64,000 bases of DNA from Galaxea fascicularis (taxonomy: Eukaryota; Cnidaria; Anthozoa; Scleractinia; Euphylliidae): positions 40,213,255-40,277,254 of the forward strand of contig OX419337.1 of assembly GCA_948470475.1 (NCBI GenBank), given 5' to 3'. Shown here one piece after another: positions 11,961 through 25,280 of this stretch (position 1 is its first letter; each line of letters starts with the position of its first letter). The notes beneath the pieces are model-generated. The model was not told the origin of the DNA. It saw nothing but the letters and a program-made list of their open reading frames with translations, and did not search any database. The translations under genes were made by a program, and so were the position numbers.

Positions 11961-13059
11961 TTTATAATGTTTTTGAAAGACTTTCCTGCAAACAAATTTC
12001 AAGTCATTTAATTTTCAGGGGTTTCCTTAGAGGCCGGCAACTGGCAAAAACCGCTGTCTACTTTGTCAGAATTAATAATATTAATATTACTTCTCACGGT
12101 TATCTCACAAAAGTTAAGGACAATGAAAGATTCCTGTAGGGATGGCATTATTGTGACATATTGATGTGAAGTCAATCAAGCTGGTTGGTGTATATGGGTT
12201 CTTGCCCTTAGCAGGTGGAGTTACGTGAACATGCTTGGTACAAAAGAGACTGCAGTCTCTCTCTTGTTGCCTCTTTCCCAGTTTCCCCTTGGCTCAGTTG
12301 AGAGACTGCTCACAGTCTAGGACAAAGTTATCAAAATCAGCTTCCTCCTCATCTATAGATCTTTGTCTTTTGTAGTATCTTGATGAAATTGTTTCTCATT
12401 TTGCAATCTTTGTGATCATAACTTTGGTCATACTGTTTTATATAAGTTTGCACAAATTTAATATTTTGGGCTGTGCTCTTCTTCAGTGTGACAACAAAGT
12501 GAGCTAATGTCATACAGTTGAAAAGTAACTGTGAGTGTGGAAATGTGGAATACAAGTTAAAAGCTTGACTATAAGTGTGTGTGTGTAGACTATACATGAG
12601 AAATACAGTTAATTTCAAAGGTAAAGAGTACAACAATAACATCATGTCACAACCTGCAGATGGGGTGAAGCAGTGATTGTCCAATAATGTAATCTCTATA
12701 TCCAGGAAGCAAAATGCCACCTGTCAGACCACACAATGCTGATTCCACACAAAAGAATCAGAAAATAAAGAAGATCATCACAGACTTGGTTGCCAAGGTT
12801 AAGTTAATCCCAGAGTATCGCTCGGCATTTTTTCGTTACCACCCAAGCTGCATACATTACTGATATGTCTTTCTTTTGCTTGACCGTACATGTTATGGAA
12901 GGTACATAGGCTAAACAACCATGGGCGAACTATTATCTGCATGCAGCTGGCCCTCTGAGAACACTGTGTACAGTACACCCTAATGAAGTGATGCCCGTTC
13001 CTTTTGTTGCCTCATATAGGATACTAACCATAGTCTGCAAATCTCTGACTCTCCAATTT

Positions 13060-14030
13060 GATGAATCCAAAACAAGATCTCACTTTTTGTTTGTTATGAA
13101 CTTTAATTCGCTGTAAATGGTTATTCCTAATGATGGTAGACTGACAAGCTATTTCCTTGACCAACAAACTGTGAAGGAGCCAGCTACCCACATGCTGACC
13201 TGATTCGCTGAACATGTGCTCACCCTCGACCCCTTCTCATTTAATGGCCAGTACTATTACCTAATTGGTGGCATGGCAATGGGAAGTGAAATGAGCCCAA
13301 ATAATGCATTTATTTGTCGGTGTCATAGAAGAATAATCTGCGCAAAAATGCTTCATAAACAACATAGGAGTTTCACAATGCAGTTGCCATGACCCAGAGG
13401 AGTTCATAGGCTCTTCAGTCTACATATACTGTCAGTGAACAAGAACTGCTATCTCTTAATATACAATTATTGAAGATCAACAACAACAACAACATACAGA
13501 TGTCAGTGCACTACAAGGACAACAATGTGCACAACTACACTATCTTCGTCACATGTCACTTCATCCAGACCATTGTAAGCTGGCCAATCCTTATATCCAG
13601 TTTGTTGGACTCTGTTGCATATTTTTTCCTGATGAAGACTGCTTCATAGCTAGAGCGGTAGATTGAAGGCCTTTCCTCTGATGTGCTTCTGTCCTGAGAC
13701 TCCACTCAACAATGATCTTCATAGGGTGTCCAGCACTCCACACAGTATGGTACTATCTCCTGCACATTCATCATCACATCATGTTAACACAAACAATAGT
13801 CTCTCTGGATTTGACATACACTCACTTCAATAAAGCTGCAAACATCTTGCACATCTCGTCCTTTGACCTTGACATGCATGGGATTTTTCCCAAATCTCTT
13901 CTCATGGCATACCGGCAGGAGAAAAGCCTTCACTCTACTGATGGTTCATTCTCACCTAGTGTTGCTGGGTCCTCTCCCTGCTTCTGTTGGCGGTGCAAGA
14001 CTTGCAAGTACATATATGCACTATTGACCA
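13060..14030 (+). pseudogene. Degenerate Penelope-like retroelement
   Basis: Broken frames read VKEPATHML, then FSFNGQYYYLIGGMAMGSEM, which matches the conserved FxGxxYxQxxGxAMGTxMxP block of Penelope-like reverse transcriptases. Farther on are LHPDHCKLANPYIQFVGL, like the IPYSQFLRLRR block, and CFCWRCKTCKYI, like the CxxxRCxTCPxI block. Stops and frame changes break it throughout. A (CAA)n run lies at about 13480. Confidence 0.7.
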
Positions 14031-14952
14031 AGCGTGAGCTCAAAAAGAGAACTTGGCCAATATCCAGCCATCTTGAACAAACTAGCTTGGTCAATAAAGG
14101 ATTTATTATTTGGCATAAAGAACACTAAAAAAATTATCTTCATACTTATTTATTTTCGAGCACTGAAAAGGAAGCCAGTTATACAGGGCTGTCATTAAGG
14201 GCCAGTAGCCGGCCAAAACAGATGGCTACTTGCCCATCCTCTGCCATCTACTTCCGTTTCAGTTCACTGTTACTGTTGAAGAGAAAGCTTGCAGTAATAA
14301 AAAAAAAAGGTCCACTGAGATTACTTGTAAGACATTCTTCACTAATTTTTTAGTCGAATTAAAGATGCACATCAGTATTACTACAGTTTCAAACGCGGTT
14401 GGCAGCCAATCTCTTTCAAAGTTAACAAATGTCTGTGAGTAGCGCCTGAAACATTTTTTGCAGAATGGTTCCCAGGCTTGTGCATCATGTCCAGAAAAAA
14501 GCATAACATCCACCCCGAAGAAGCCGAGGCAAAACATTGTACTTTTTTCAAGCATGGCAAAATCAAACTGTCAGACAGTTATTACAAAAACAGCTCCTTT
14601 CTAATTTGTTTTCTTATAATGCCAAACAACCAGGTTCTTTAAACAGCCGTTTTCTAGCCATTGATGATGAGATCATTGACACTTTGATCAGTCCACAGGT
14701 AACCCAGCTTCTCTATTTGCTACAATAGAGGTTTTATATGGGAAAATACAGGGCACTTATGGAGCAAAGTTCAAGTTTGGAAATTTGTAAGAAATAGGAA
14801 ATAAAAATTGAGGTCACTTACCATAGTTGTGTATGGTTGCGGTTGTCCTTAAAACTCACAAGGAGTTTCAGAAAATCAAGTCCAGTTCACCCTATTTTCT
14901 GCCTTATCTCTACTAAGAAAGTGGAGTTCAGGGAGAGGGTTAATGAGAATTA

Positions 14953-15549
14953 CAGTAGAACCTCTCCAATACAGACACCAAAGGGACAGAGCAAAGTGTC
15001 CGTATTAGAGAGGTGTTGGTTGTATAGAGGTCATGAATATTGCGTTACTTCAAACACTCCATTGATGGTATTAAGTGTTCTTTAAGTCAAAACTGGCCCA
15101 AACAAGTCTTTGAGGTCCATGTCCATAAAGATAGTCTTTCAAGTGAAAATGTCGAGAAGAACAGAGATAGGAAAAGGAAAGCAACAACTGGAGAGTCTTC
15201 AAAGAATATGAAATCTTGATGATAAATGGCAATGACATGTCGATATATAATTTTTACTGATTGAAAACAAATGATACTGTTATCGTATGAATAATGAGAC
15301 AATTGATTACACTTTGATATGTAACCACCAACAGGAAATCGTGTTAAATAAGAACTGTCATCACTGGCCATAGTAAGGAGGTTAAGTTTGTAAGAGTTTT
15401 CTCGCTGGGGCCGAGATTTCGTGTCTGTTGTCCATATTATAGAGGGTCTGTATTATAGAGGTTATTTTTACAAAGAATGTATGGGCACTTTCCCGGGCCC
15501 AAGTGAACTGTCCGTATTAGAGAGGTGTCCATAAGGAGAGGTTCAACTG
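14953..15549. mobile_element. TA-flanked MITE, CAGTAGAACCTC family
   Basis: Ends CAGTAGAACCTCTCC and GGAGAGGTTCAACTG, flanked by TA at 14951-14952 and 15550-15551. Subterminal sequences repeat TGTCCGTATTAGAGAGGTG. No ORF of note. Confidence 0.8.
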
Positions 15550-18500
15550 TACCACATATGAAATTCTGCTGTTGTATTATGCAATAAACCGATGCACTCC
15601 TTGTGTTAGATTCATAAGAATTTCCTTCTATTGCTAAGTGCAGCCCGTCAGGTTAATTTAGTAGTTCAAAGTGTTCAAGACATGCACTTACAGGCTTGGG
15701 CCTTTTGGTCAAGAAAAGTATGCCCTGTGACCTAAAGCTGGTGACTCATTCTATTCAGGATTTGTTTGCAATCACCCCCCTTTTTTTTGGTTTAGTTTTG
15801 CTTTAAATTCCTGCACAAATAAATTTTATTGTGGCTTCAAGTCTGTTTCATTGTTCAAATAGCAACATCAGGACCTGCCTCTGTCACATGTTCATTGTAA
15901 TTATTAAAAAGTCTCATGATAACAAAATTCAAGGAGGGTACCCCTAACCCCTCCTCTCCTGTGACCCCTTTGTAGAACCCCGCTGGGGTTTTGGGTATTC
16001 TACATGTCTGTGATTTAGAAGGTTCATTGAAGTCAAAAGGCATTTCCATGTCTATTTTTATTTTTTATGTTCAAGGGCTACAATAGCTTGTTTAACTAAA
16101 ATTCCCTGAATATTTTTTCATTTTCCAGGAATGACTGAATTAAATGTAATGGAAATTCTCAAGTGGCTGAGAAAGTAATAAAGAAGTCCATGGATGCCAA
16201 GGATAGAAAGTGGATGCTATGACAAGCACTTGATTTGATTTAATTTGTGTTCTTAGAGGTGATCATAAATAAGTGACAGAAATGAACAAGGTGGATACAG
16301 ATAAATTTTTGACCCAGCCTGGGAGGTCTTTGAATGTGGGGTACAGCTGGCCTGGGGTTTTCCTCCTAAGGGCAAGTGGACATACAGGGAGGTCTTTCAC
16401 CCAGCTGTTGTTCCACAACCCCCATTCAATGTCATAGCTGTTGCTGAAGGAGAATATCTCATACTCTTTCAAGAATTATTAGAGTTCAACACTTGTTTGT
16501 ACCCAGTTGGGGGGATAAGTACCTCCATCCTGTAATATGGTAGACTTCAGCATGGCATTTTTGTCATGTCTCGTATTGATCTTAGGTCATAACAACAGCA
16601 CATTTTCTCACAGCAGTGATGAAACTATAAAGAGTTCAATGTAATGCTCCTTCTTGCAACATTTACTCTAAATTTCTGTTGAGTGTTTTCAGTGTATTGT
16701 AGTACATGGTTGTATTCTTATTGGGCTGAACAACAACCTCGTTCCCAAGGTCTCACTCACACTCCTGTCAAGGGACAGGAAGAAGAGAGACATTGGGAAT
16801 GAGGTTGAGTTGACAACGGCACTTTCCCTTTGTCTTATTATCCATCACTGCTTTAGTGAGCCTTTCATTTTCTAAATTTCACTTGTAATCATGTTGAGCA
16901 ATCACATTTGTGAGACTGTTTTTGACCATTATAACAAATTCAAATCACATTATTTGCACAAATTTCACTTCAGAAATAACCAGTCAGAGTTTATTGCAAA
17001 CAGCTGAACAAACCTCGTCCTGTTCTCTTCAGATTACCAGTTAACTAATCTCAAGCAGTAGAGTCAAGCAAAACATTACTTCATGTCTATGGTCGATCAG
17101 CAAAGGTCACCCAGTGGTGAGAGTCGCAAAGATCAAAGTTCCTAAATAATCATGTCAGCTAAATAAATCTCATCATGCAAGAAATCATGCAGTCTCTGAC
17201 ATGGGATTAGGGATCTGCAGAAAGTTTTATTTCTGACTTTGAGGTCAGGCCCAGTAAGTGGAATTAAATGTGGTGAAAGCTCAAAATTAGAATGATTGCA
17301 ATGCTGCTGTTTTTCTAACCAGGTACATGGAACTAAGTAGAAATCAGTAGTTGTTTCTGTTTCAATTTTTCCAAAACAAAGGAAGCAGTCTACTTTAAGT
17401 AGTTGTATCATAATATTGTAACTGGGCATTTTTCTCCCCAGTTAATTTTTTTCCAAACCAACATTGAACATGTCATTATGACTGGAAATACTATTGATGT
17501 ATAGTTTCTTTTACTTTTCACTTTGTATTAGTGCCTTGTCTATCTTGTTTGGTTTTAGTACACAAGAACTGAAACATTGCTGCTTTCTTTTTTGGAATAC
17601 TTTAGCTTCTTGATATTAAATAAAGAAATAGAATTAATTAATAACATTATTATCATGTTAATTAGTATCATAATTTATCAAACAATTTACGATGTTAATC
17701 AGTATTGGTCAGATCAAAGCTTCCAGCTCCTTAACACATCGATTAGGCATATGTTAGAAAAGGAACTTCAAGTTCAACTTCCATTTTGCATAAATGGTGT
17801 GAATATGATAAAAGGATTCAAGAATCTGGTAGGACTGGGGTTTGTGTGGCTGGAAGATTTGTTCAGGCATTTTTCAGAGTTATATAGCTTGATTTTTTCG
17901 ACTTTATGTTAAGTTCCTTAAGCAGATGACACCATCTGGCGACACACTCACAGTCTAGCCAATCACCTCCTTGCTTGGTTGTGGAAACTCTGGCTCTGAG
18001 AAGGTCTTTGTTTCTGGTGTCCTATGCAGTATTCCAATGGAGAGATTCTGAATAGTTCCATCTGATCAACCAATTCCTGATGAAGTGATGTGGACACTGA
18101 GTGATTCTCTGTTGATTCACAAGGGGATGTGGCTACATGGAGTGAGGTGAGGGTTTGTTCCTTTTATCTTCTGGGTTTAATTCAACTTTGTCAGAATACC
18201 ACAACACCAAAGAATGTTGTTTTGGCCAGGATGCTTGTTTCACTTCCACTATTGTGGATGGGAAAGTGGGTGTTGAAGGGAGAGGATGTCAGGCAGGTGC
18301 ACCTCAGAGGATGGTGTGAGGGGGACACCATGAGACCTTGCAACTCGGTCCACCCGCTCTGTTGTCTAACGTATAGCAAATCAGATTGAGCTTAAGTTCA
18401 TGTTGAGGGAGCTCTTTGCTATATAGCCGTGTAGTCTGTGAGCAGAGTAGGGTTTGGCCAATCATCTAGCAGACTATATGCTGTTGCTGCCATGCGCTTT

Positions 18501-19969
18501 AAATGCATCACAGGGGTAGGTTTTCTTGTACTCGCAATATCTTTGCCAAAATTTTCTTTTCCCCTAAACATTTAAGTCCAAAGAAGAAAAGATAGTCAAA
18601 TCAAATAATCAGTAAACAATCTTTAAAAAAACATCACCATATCTATGTTCTTAAGGTTAAGCCAGGACTCGCCTGCAATGGACTAATAATGTAAAGAACA
18701 TTCTGTTTCCTCTAAACAAGTCTCTTCTGCAAGTTAACTCCAGTTTAACGTTTACTGTACGAATATGATGTCCAACCAAATTGGACGCTCTTATTTTTCG
18801 ATTATACCCATCTAATCTCTTTAATTAAAAATTAAAATTATTAATCGAAATGGGATTATGAAAAATTTGTGTTTTGTTAATATCAGTCGGAACTTTTTAT
18901 ATGTAAACTAATTCGATCACAAGCACACCAAGGTCCAGCTAGCAGAACGGTTTTTGATGAAAGTGAGGCTCAAATTAGAGTGGCGCACGTTCATTGCTTT
19001 GGCGTTTTGGGCACATTTTTGTACTTCAAACAAGTTAGAGCAATGTTGGCCTCCCAGAGCAACTTTTGGGGAACAATTGATAATTCTGAGGAAGTGTTCA
19101 TTCTACTTCTAGGGCGCGTTTTTGCGCAAAGTTTTCTGGCAGACTGACGCAACTTAATAGTTCCTTTGAGTCACCTGTATTGCACTTTATCGCCGAGTTG
19201 ACCTGTCCTTTTGGGAATCTGTAAAGTTTGCTCTTATGTTGCAAACGAATATCGGGATGAAATAATAATTAAATTAAAACGCAACCTTTACGGCACCAGA
19301 GTTTTTCATGGTCGTCAATTTTTGTCAATGTTAAGGGAGCCTGGGTTCCATATGCATTGGCACGTGAGGTACTGTCGGAAAACATGGTGTCGAAACAAGG
19401 AACACTCCTGTGTTTTTTCAATCATCTACTTCGGTTCATGGATTAGTTAATGAAACAAGATATCACGGAAATCCCTGTGGGTAAAAGCTGCCTCGCCCCA
19501 GTCGCTGTCTACAAAAAGGTCCTCTAAATGCCAGTTTTTGTTTTTTTTTTAATTATCTGAAAAAACTAATTCGTTGACCTACCGTTTTTATTCCTTTGCT
19601 GGGAAACTCCCTAAACTCTTTAACTTTTCAGGCAGTATGAGAAAAATTTATCTAGTAGAATTAAAGATAGTTTTAAAAAAAAAAGTGTTTTATGGCTTAC
19701 AGCAAATTCTACCATATAATTTTCCCCCAAACTTTTATATTTGAAGTGTCATCGTCTATGTTGCTTGCATGCAAAAAATCAAGATAGGTCACCGAGCAAA
19801 ATTTCGAGCTAAAAACAAATGTTTTCGGCAGATTTTATTTCCGTTCGCGCGATTTTACGCAGTATTTAACTTCCGGTGTGCTTGATTTTGATTCATTTGG
19901 CTGGCGCGTCCGTCTTATGGCGTGAGTAGATTGCGCACGCGCGTACAGCTAAAAACCCTTTCTAGCCTC
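15550..19969. other. No gene or clear element recognised
   Basis: AT-rich sequence. Short open frames (for example 17577-17912) have no recognisable domain and no convincing splice signals. A single relic exon could be missed here. Confidence 0.4.
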
Positions 19970-19973
19970 TTAA

Positions 19974-20638
19974 GGTGATTCCTTAGAAATAAAACTTCCC
20001 GATGAATTTTTTTTAAACTTTCCCTGAATGTTCTCTACCGAGCACTGTTTCGAAAAATACAATAAAAATGATAGCTCACCATTCTCGTTTAAGAGATGCG
20101 ACGGGCCAATCTTGCCCCATTTATGCGTGTACTCGTTCTAATCACGCACGTTATTCATCGGTCCACGTTACATTTTGCGGTAGCTCGAAACATAGTTTTT
20201 AAAAGAAATACTCGGGAAAAAACTTGACAGGTAGAAAGTGTCGAGCATATAGGACAATATCATATAAAATTTGTGGAAACATCACACTATTTAAAATGAC
20301 GTGGACGTAAAGAGTTGGTAGAGTCGTTATTTTCGCGGTCATAATTTGCATCACAGAGCAACGGTTTCGTGCACTCTTTCACCTATATCTTTTTTTCCTT
20401 CCGATAAAATTGTTTCGTTTTTTTTGAAATAAAGGAGGATAATATGTACACTATTATTATGCAATAAAAAATATAGGTCACCATGCTCGTTTAAAAGAAA
20501 ACGAACATTTATTTCGCTATCGAGTTAAACTTGATGGAAATTCTTTCGTTGTCAGTACGTGCACGCGCTAATTTGTGCGTGCTAATGACGCGAAATCGTG
20601 CGCAGTAGGGATGCGCAATGCAATACTGAGGAATCACC
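19974..20638. mobile_element. TTAA-flanked MITE A (piggyBac-type)
   Basis: Inverted ends GGTGATTCCTTAG and CTGAGGAATCACC, bounded by TTAA at 19970-19973 and 20639-20642. TTAA duplication is the mark of piggyBac-superfamily insertion. No coding content. Confidence 0.75.
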
Positions 20639-20642
20639 TTAA

Positions 20643-21312
20643 GGACGTTCGCGCCTCGTTGCGCCCATTGCTACTGTGCACCTCTAGTGCGCATGCTATT
20701 CATTGGTCACGAGCGTGCCACGTCATTTTCAAGCGCGCGCACAGAGTCGAAAACTCAACAAAATATAGGGTTGATGACCTTTGCGTTAACTTTGTGTGCG
20801 AATATTTTTGTTGGATGCTCGGTGACCCCCACTTTTTTGTCAGCAGATCACTTCCTTTTCTGATTCTTTCCATTATACTAAAAAACAAAAAAAATCTGTA
20901 CGTGGGAAGCTTTAATTATTTCTCATATACTATTCAAATAGGGCCGAATTGGTGCGTGAAACACAGGTGTGCGTAACTTAGAAGTTGTATTTTTTTAAGG
21001 CTAATTCTAGCTGATTTAATGACATATGTAGCAAAGATCTATCAAATAGGCCTATATATGCTGTTTTAAACACACACAACTGAGATACGATTCTTCAACT
21101 TAAATATATGCCGATAGTAATGAATCCGGCCAGAATTGCCTCGAGTGACTGGAAATACTAGAAATGCTATGGTCTGAGCTGCGCCTTATCTTCAAAACGA
21201 GTTCGGTGACCCCCGATTTTTTTTACGTTTTTAATTTAATCTTATCACTTTCTACCTGCAGTCAAAGTTTTAAAAAAATCTGTACGTGGGAAGTTTTGGG
21301 GCGCAAACGTCC
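20643..21312. mobile_element. TTAA-flanked MITE B (piggyBac-type)
   Basis: Inverted ends GGACGTTCGCGCC and GGCGCAAACGTCC, bounded by TTAA at 20639-20642 (shared with MITE A) and 21313-21316. Inside, the words CGGTGACCCCC and CTGTACGTGGGAAG each occur twice. No gene. Confidence 0.75.
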
Positions 21313-21352
21313 TTAAGTGGAGCACCAGTTTTCTCATGCATCTGCCATACAG

Positions 21353-21458
21353 GTAGTCTCCTTCGCAGCCGTTTTTAGGCTCGTCACGCAACGCTCCTCC
21401 CCACTAGTGGGGAGGAGCGTTGCGTGACGAGCCTAAAAACGGCTGCGAAGGAGACTAC
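21353..21458. mobile_element. Perfect 106-bp palindrome with target duplication
   Basis: Two 53-bp arms, each the exact complement of the other, meet at CACTAGTG with no spacer. The ends are GTAGTCTCC and GGAGACTAC. Both flanks read CATACAG, suggesting a 7-bp target duplication. Confidence 0.85.
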
Positions 21459-21602
21459 CATACAGGCTAACCAAGATCTTTTTACTGTCGTGCTATCAAC
21501 ATTCCTAAAACCTAACCACTAATGGTTCGCCAAAGAACGATAGTACTGAATGGCAACTTATGGAGAAAGGTATTTATTGTGGCATTTCTCTGAACCATTT
21601 AT

Positions 21603-21649
21603 TGCCAACGAGTCACCCTTGCGAGGACGCGAGGGTGACGAGGCGGCAG
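21603..21649. repeat. 47-bp hairpin repeat, copy 1
   Basis: TGCC...GGCA hairpin with stem GTCACCCTyGCG/CGCGAGGGTGAC around AGGA. An almost identical copy lies at 23274-23320 in the same orientation. Confidence 0.7.
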
Positions 21650-22276
21650 CATTAGAGACTTTAAGGAGGCTCGAAAGGGTTTTAGCCGAGCGCGCTCGCG
21701 CGCGTAAGCAACACACGCCATATCTATAAAAAGTAAGAGCACGCGTGTGTCGCACATGCTCAAATGCTAATCTTGTCGACTCAAAATTTTTGAAGTTTCG
21801 TAACTTTAGTCGCTTATATTTCCGATTTCGCTCGGTAGATTTCTTTCATTTTTTCGGTAACAACTAAGATCAATTGGCAGCGTATATAGCCCGACTTTTA
21901 AAAAATTCTGTAGGTAGGAAAAGAATTAAGAAAGCAATAATCAAAAATTAGTATCATTCTTAATCTGCCCTACAGAATTTTTTGAAACTGAAATATTTTT
22001 GAAGACCATTCCTGGTAACACATAATGAAAAAGTTTGAGAAGATTTCACCGACCTGTTTCTTAAATAAGATAAAAGATTTCGATTTTAGGGGCTCAACTG
22101 AATGCGTCGTATGGTTGCCATGGTAACAGGTTTTCTAAAATAAATTCATGTAATGAATCTATGATGTTTCTTTTATTTCTGTGCTAAATTTCATAGTGAT
22201 ACGATGAACCAAACATGATTTGGAAAAGAATTTGTAGAACTTGTCTCGGGAAAATGAAAACTATTTCGAACCACCT

Positions 22277-23258
22277 TAAGCACCGGCACCGGCAACGGCA
22301 ACGGCAACGGCAACGTGGATACCGAAGGAAAGACTGGGGAGACAACGCGGTTGAAATTGTAAACATTAAGCACTTGCCAAAACCACAGCGGCGACGGCAA
22401 CTTTTCTAGGTTGTCGATTAGCTTCCATTTCATCGTTGTCTTCTTTTAAGGCGGCCAGAAATCACCTTTTCATTAGTCATTACGAAGGCGAGTGATAGAT
22501 AACGAAGAATTTTTACTGTTATGACATAAATAAGTGATCAAATCCTGACAACAATTTTTTATCAGTGTTTCGGCTTCGATGAACAAGAAAACGAGTGTCT
22601 GTCGGAATTTCGTTCCCATAAACAAAATATACCATTCCTTGCTGAGGTACATTGTATATCAGTTTATTAATTTTTAAGTCAGAATACATGAAGAGAAAGA
22701 TCAGAATAAAATGAAATAAAGTCCCAATTTGACGCTGTTGTTGCTTCGGAATTCGGCCCAAACAGCGAACATACACATTAAAGTACTGAATTTTCTTGTC
22801 AAATTATTCCAATGAAGTGATAACCGCGTACTTTATCTGCGTACTGAATAAAACTTAAGTTGTGAAAATAAGATCAGACGTCCTTTACCTTTAGAAACGG
22901 ATGAAGGCGACAGGGAATTTCATACAAAGCAGCCCGATCATTTCACTTCAGCCTTGATTTATATATTTCGCTTTACAGCAGGCAAAATAGAGCTTAATTC
23001 CTTAATGTCTGCAAACAAGAATACCTGTAAGCAACCTTCAGGCTCTAATTAAGGTTGCTGCGTTATCAAATACAAAGATTTTCGAAAAAAAAGCCTAAGA
23101 AAATGGGATTTTCAGACTCACGTTTTCACAAGACGGCAAAATCCTACTTCTCACGTTACGACGTGACGGCAACGTCAAGATAGACATGCGCATTAGATGA
23201 ATTGGGTTTTCCCAGTGGCCTCTCCCGTCGCCGTCGCCGTTCCCGTTGTCGGTGCTTA
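22277..23258. mobile_element. Element with AGCACCG(G/A)C termini and GCAACG repeats
   Basis: The left end is AGCACCGGCACC followed by GGCAACGGCAACGGC. The right end is the inverted form, ...CCCGTTGTCGGTGCT. About 980 bp. No transposase fragment is seen inside. Confidence 0.55.
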
Positions 23259-23273
23259 TAAAGTCTCTATTAT

Positions 23274-23320
23274 TGCCAACGAGTCACCCTCGCGAGGACG
23301 CGAGGGTGACGAGGCGGCAG
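23274..23320. repeat. 47-bp hairpin repeat, copy 2
   Basis: Second copy of the TGCC...GGCA hairpin seen at 21603-21649, with stem CACCCTCGCG/CGCGAGGGTG. Confidence 0.7.
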
Positions 23321-23501
23321 CATTATAAAGCCGTGTGTGCGAGTTGATTTTGGTACAGGGAGACGAAATCTCGAATGAAAAAAGTTAGTGTAAGGTAATG
23401 TAAGAGTGACGTCATCGGTTATTGTTTTCGAGTTAGCCAATGGCATCGCGGTATTTTTTATCTAAACCAATCACATCAGGAGGATCATGATCGGTGACAA
23501 G

Positions 23502-23806
23502 GGGTGCTTACCATTTAGCCAAAAAATCCGGAAATTTCGCTTTGAGGTCAAATGGAAAGGCAATTTTCCGGAGAATCTTTTCGGAAATTGTGGACAACCT
23601 CCAGAGGTAGTCCACTTTTTCCGTTCGGAACGGAATTTGGGAAATGCCCTTACCATTTGCCAGATCGAGTAAAATATGTGGGATGGAATGCTGGGTAGTT
23701 AAAGGTAAGCGCCATTCTCATCCGGTTGGTCATTGAATTCGGAAAATCGCTTACCTTTATGCAACGTTTATTCCATCCGGATTTTTTGGCTTAATGGTAA
23801 GCACCC
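23502..23806. mobile_element. MITE with GGGTGCTTACCATT termini
   Basis: Inverted ends: GGGTGCTTACCATTTAGCC at the left and the complement of GGGTGCTTACCATTAAGCC at the right, flanked by AAG on both sides. About 305 bp, AT-rich palindromic interior. Confidence 0.75.
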
Positions 23807-24569
23807 AAGATGACCACATTGACCTCATTGACAACATGCTGGTCGCTTGTACTGCAGGAAAAGTTGAGTGTAAATATTGATATTATTCACTCGTAAGCGT
23901 TGTCTTCTTGCGTGTACTTTAATTTAGTGTTTTTGGGAGCCAGAGTGTCACAAATCTAACACCTAGCAGGCTGAAAAATAGCCCAGCGAGGCAGTTATCG
24001 AAATCAGCTCGAAAACGGCTAGTTTGCCAAAACTCGACAAAACAGTCAATTGCCTTGACAAGATCGGCCAGCGTGCCATTTAAGAACCAAAAAAACAAAA
24101 CCACTTGAACATAATCACTATAAACTCAATCAGCGAGCGTATAAAGCCTCTTCTTTTATCGAGCTAGTGTGCTCAAAATTACAAATTTGACAGTCACGGC
24201 GAGCGTGCCAAAACAGCAATCTTGCCAAAACAACAGTCAATTGTTTACAAAATCGGCCAGCGTGCTATAACTAAGGAAGAAAAAACACTTGAACACATAA
24301 TCAGAGGGAATATAAAGCCTCTTTCCAATCGAGTCACGAGTCACACGACGTGTCGCTGTTAGTTCAGTTGTGCTCATCCATTAGCGTTCACAAAAACGAC
24401 GCGTCTAGATACCCGGCAGTCAGAAGTTTTGACCAATTTCCTTGAAATAGCTCGTTTAATTCCCGTAAGAACATAAGTTATTTGTTTAGAAATCTCAAGC
24501 GATTATAAATATTACCTTGGGTTAAAAGTAGAAGCGACTGTCGAGCTTGGGCATAGATAGTCTCCTTCG

Positions 24570-25246
24570 TATGGCGTTCCGTTGCGGACAAAATATCCAA
24601 ATAATAAAATATCAAGTCAAAAATAAAAATATGTAATCAAAAATAAAATATCAGTCCAGATGTGTAAAATATCAATTCGAAAAGTTCAAATACGTCCTAC
24701 AAAAATATTGACACACGATCGCAAAGGTACGCAAGGTCTGCCACAACATTTTGCAGAGCAGGTAGACTCCCATTAGTCTACATAGCTTTCCTGACTCTTG
24801 ACTTTGAAAGCGTTCTTTCATACTCATCCAGGCGCCGAAGCAAACATTCAGAGGTGTCATGGGAGGCTGAACTAAGCTGTCTATCAGTGTTTTCCATAAG
24901 ACTAGCAAGGGAGAAGAAAAACTCTCCGGTGTTAGGCAGCCATCGTGCCGCCATTTCTCAACATATCCGTATTTGTGAATCAACAAACTGATATGACAAC
25001 TGGTCAGCGTTCTCCCCCATTTTCTCGACTTCGAATGTTTTTTTTTCGACTCATCGAATTTTTTTTTTCGACGAAATATTTTTGTAGGACGTGTCGTTTC
25101 AATAAATATAGTTTTAAATCAATTATTTGAACTTTTCGAATTGATATTTTACACATTTGGACTGATATTTTATTTTTGATCACATATTTTTATTTTTGAC
25201 TTGATATTTTATTATTTGGATATTTTGTCCGCAACGGAACGCCATA
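24570..25246. mobile_element. Fold-back element 1 (TATGGCGTTC termini)
   Basis: Begins TATGGCGTTCCGTTGCGG and ends with its complement. Long inverted arms run to about 24710 and from about 25072. Flanked by CCTTCG at 24564-24569 and 25247-25252, a 6-bp target duplication. The centre has no recognisable protein. Confidence 0.88.
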
Positions 25247-25280
25247 CCTTCGCAGCCGCTCGGGCCGGAGTCACGCAACG

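Noticed and set aside
24672..24986. 104-codon minus-strand frame inside fold-back element 1
   Set aside because: No domain; begins within the inverted arm; not supported as a transposase.
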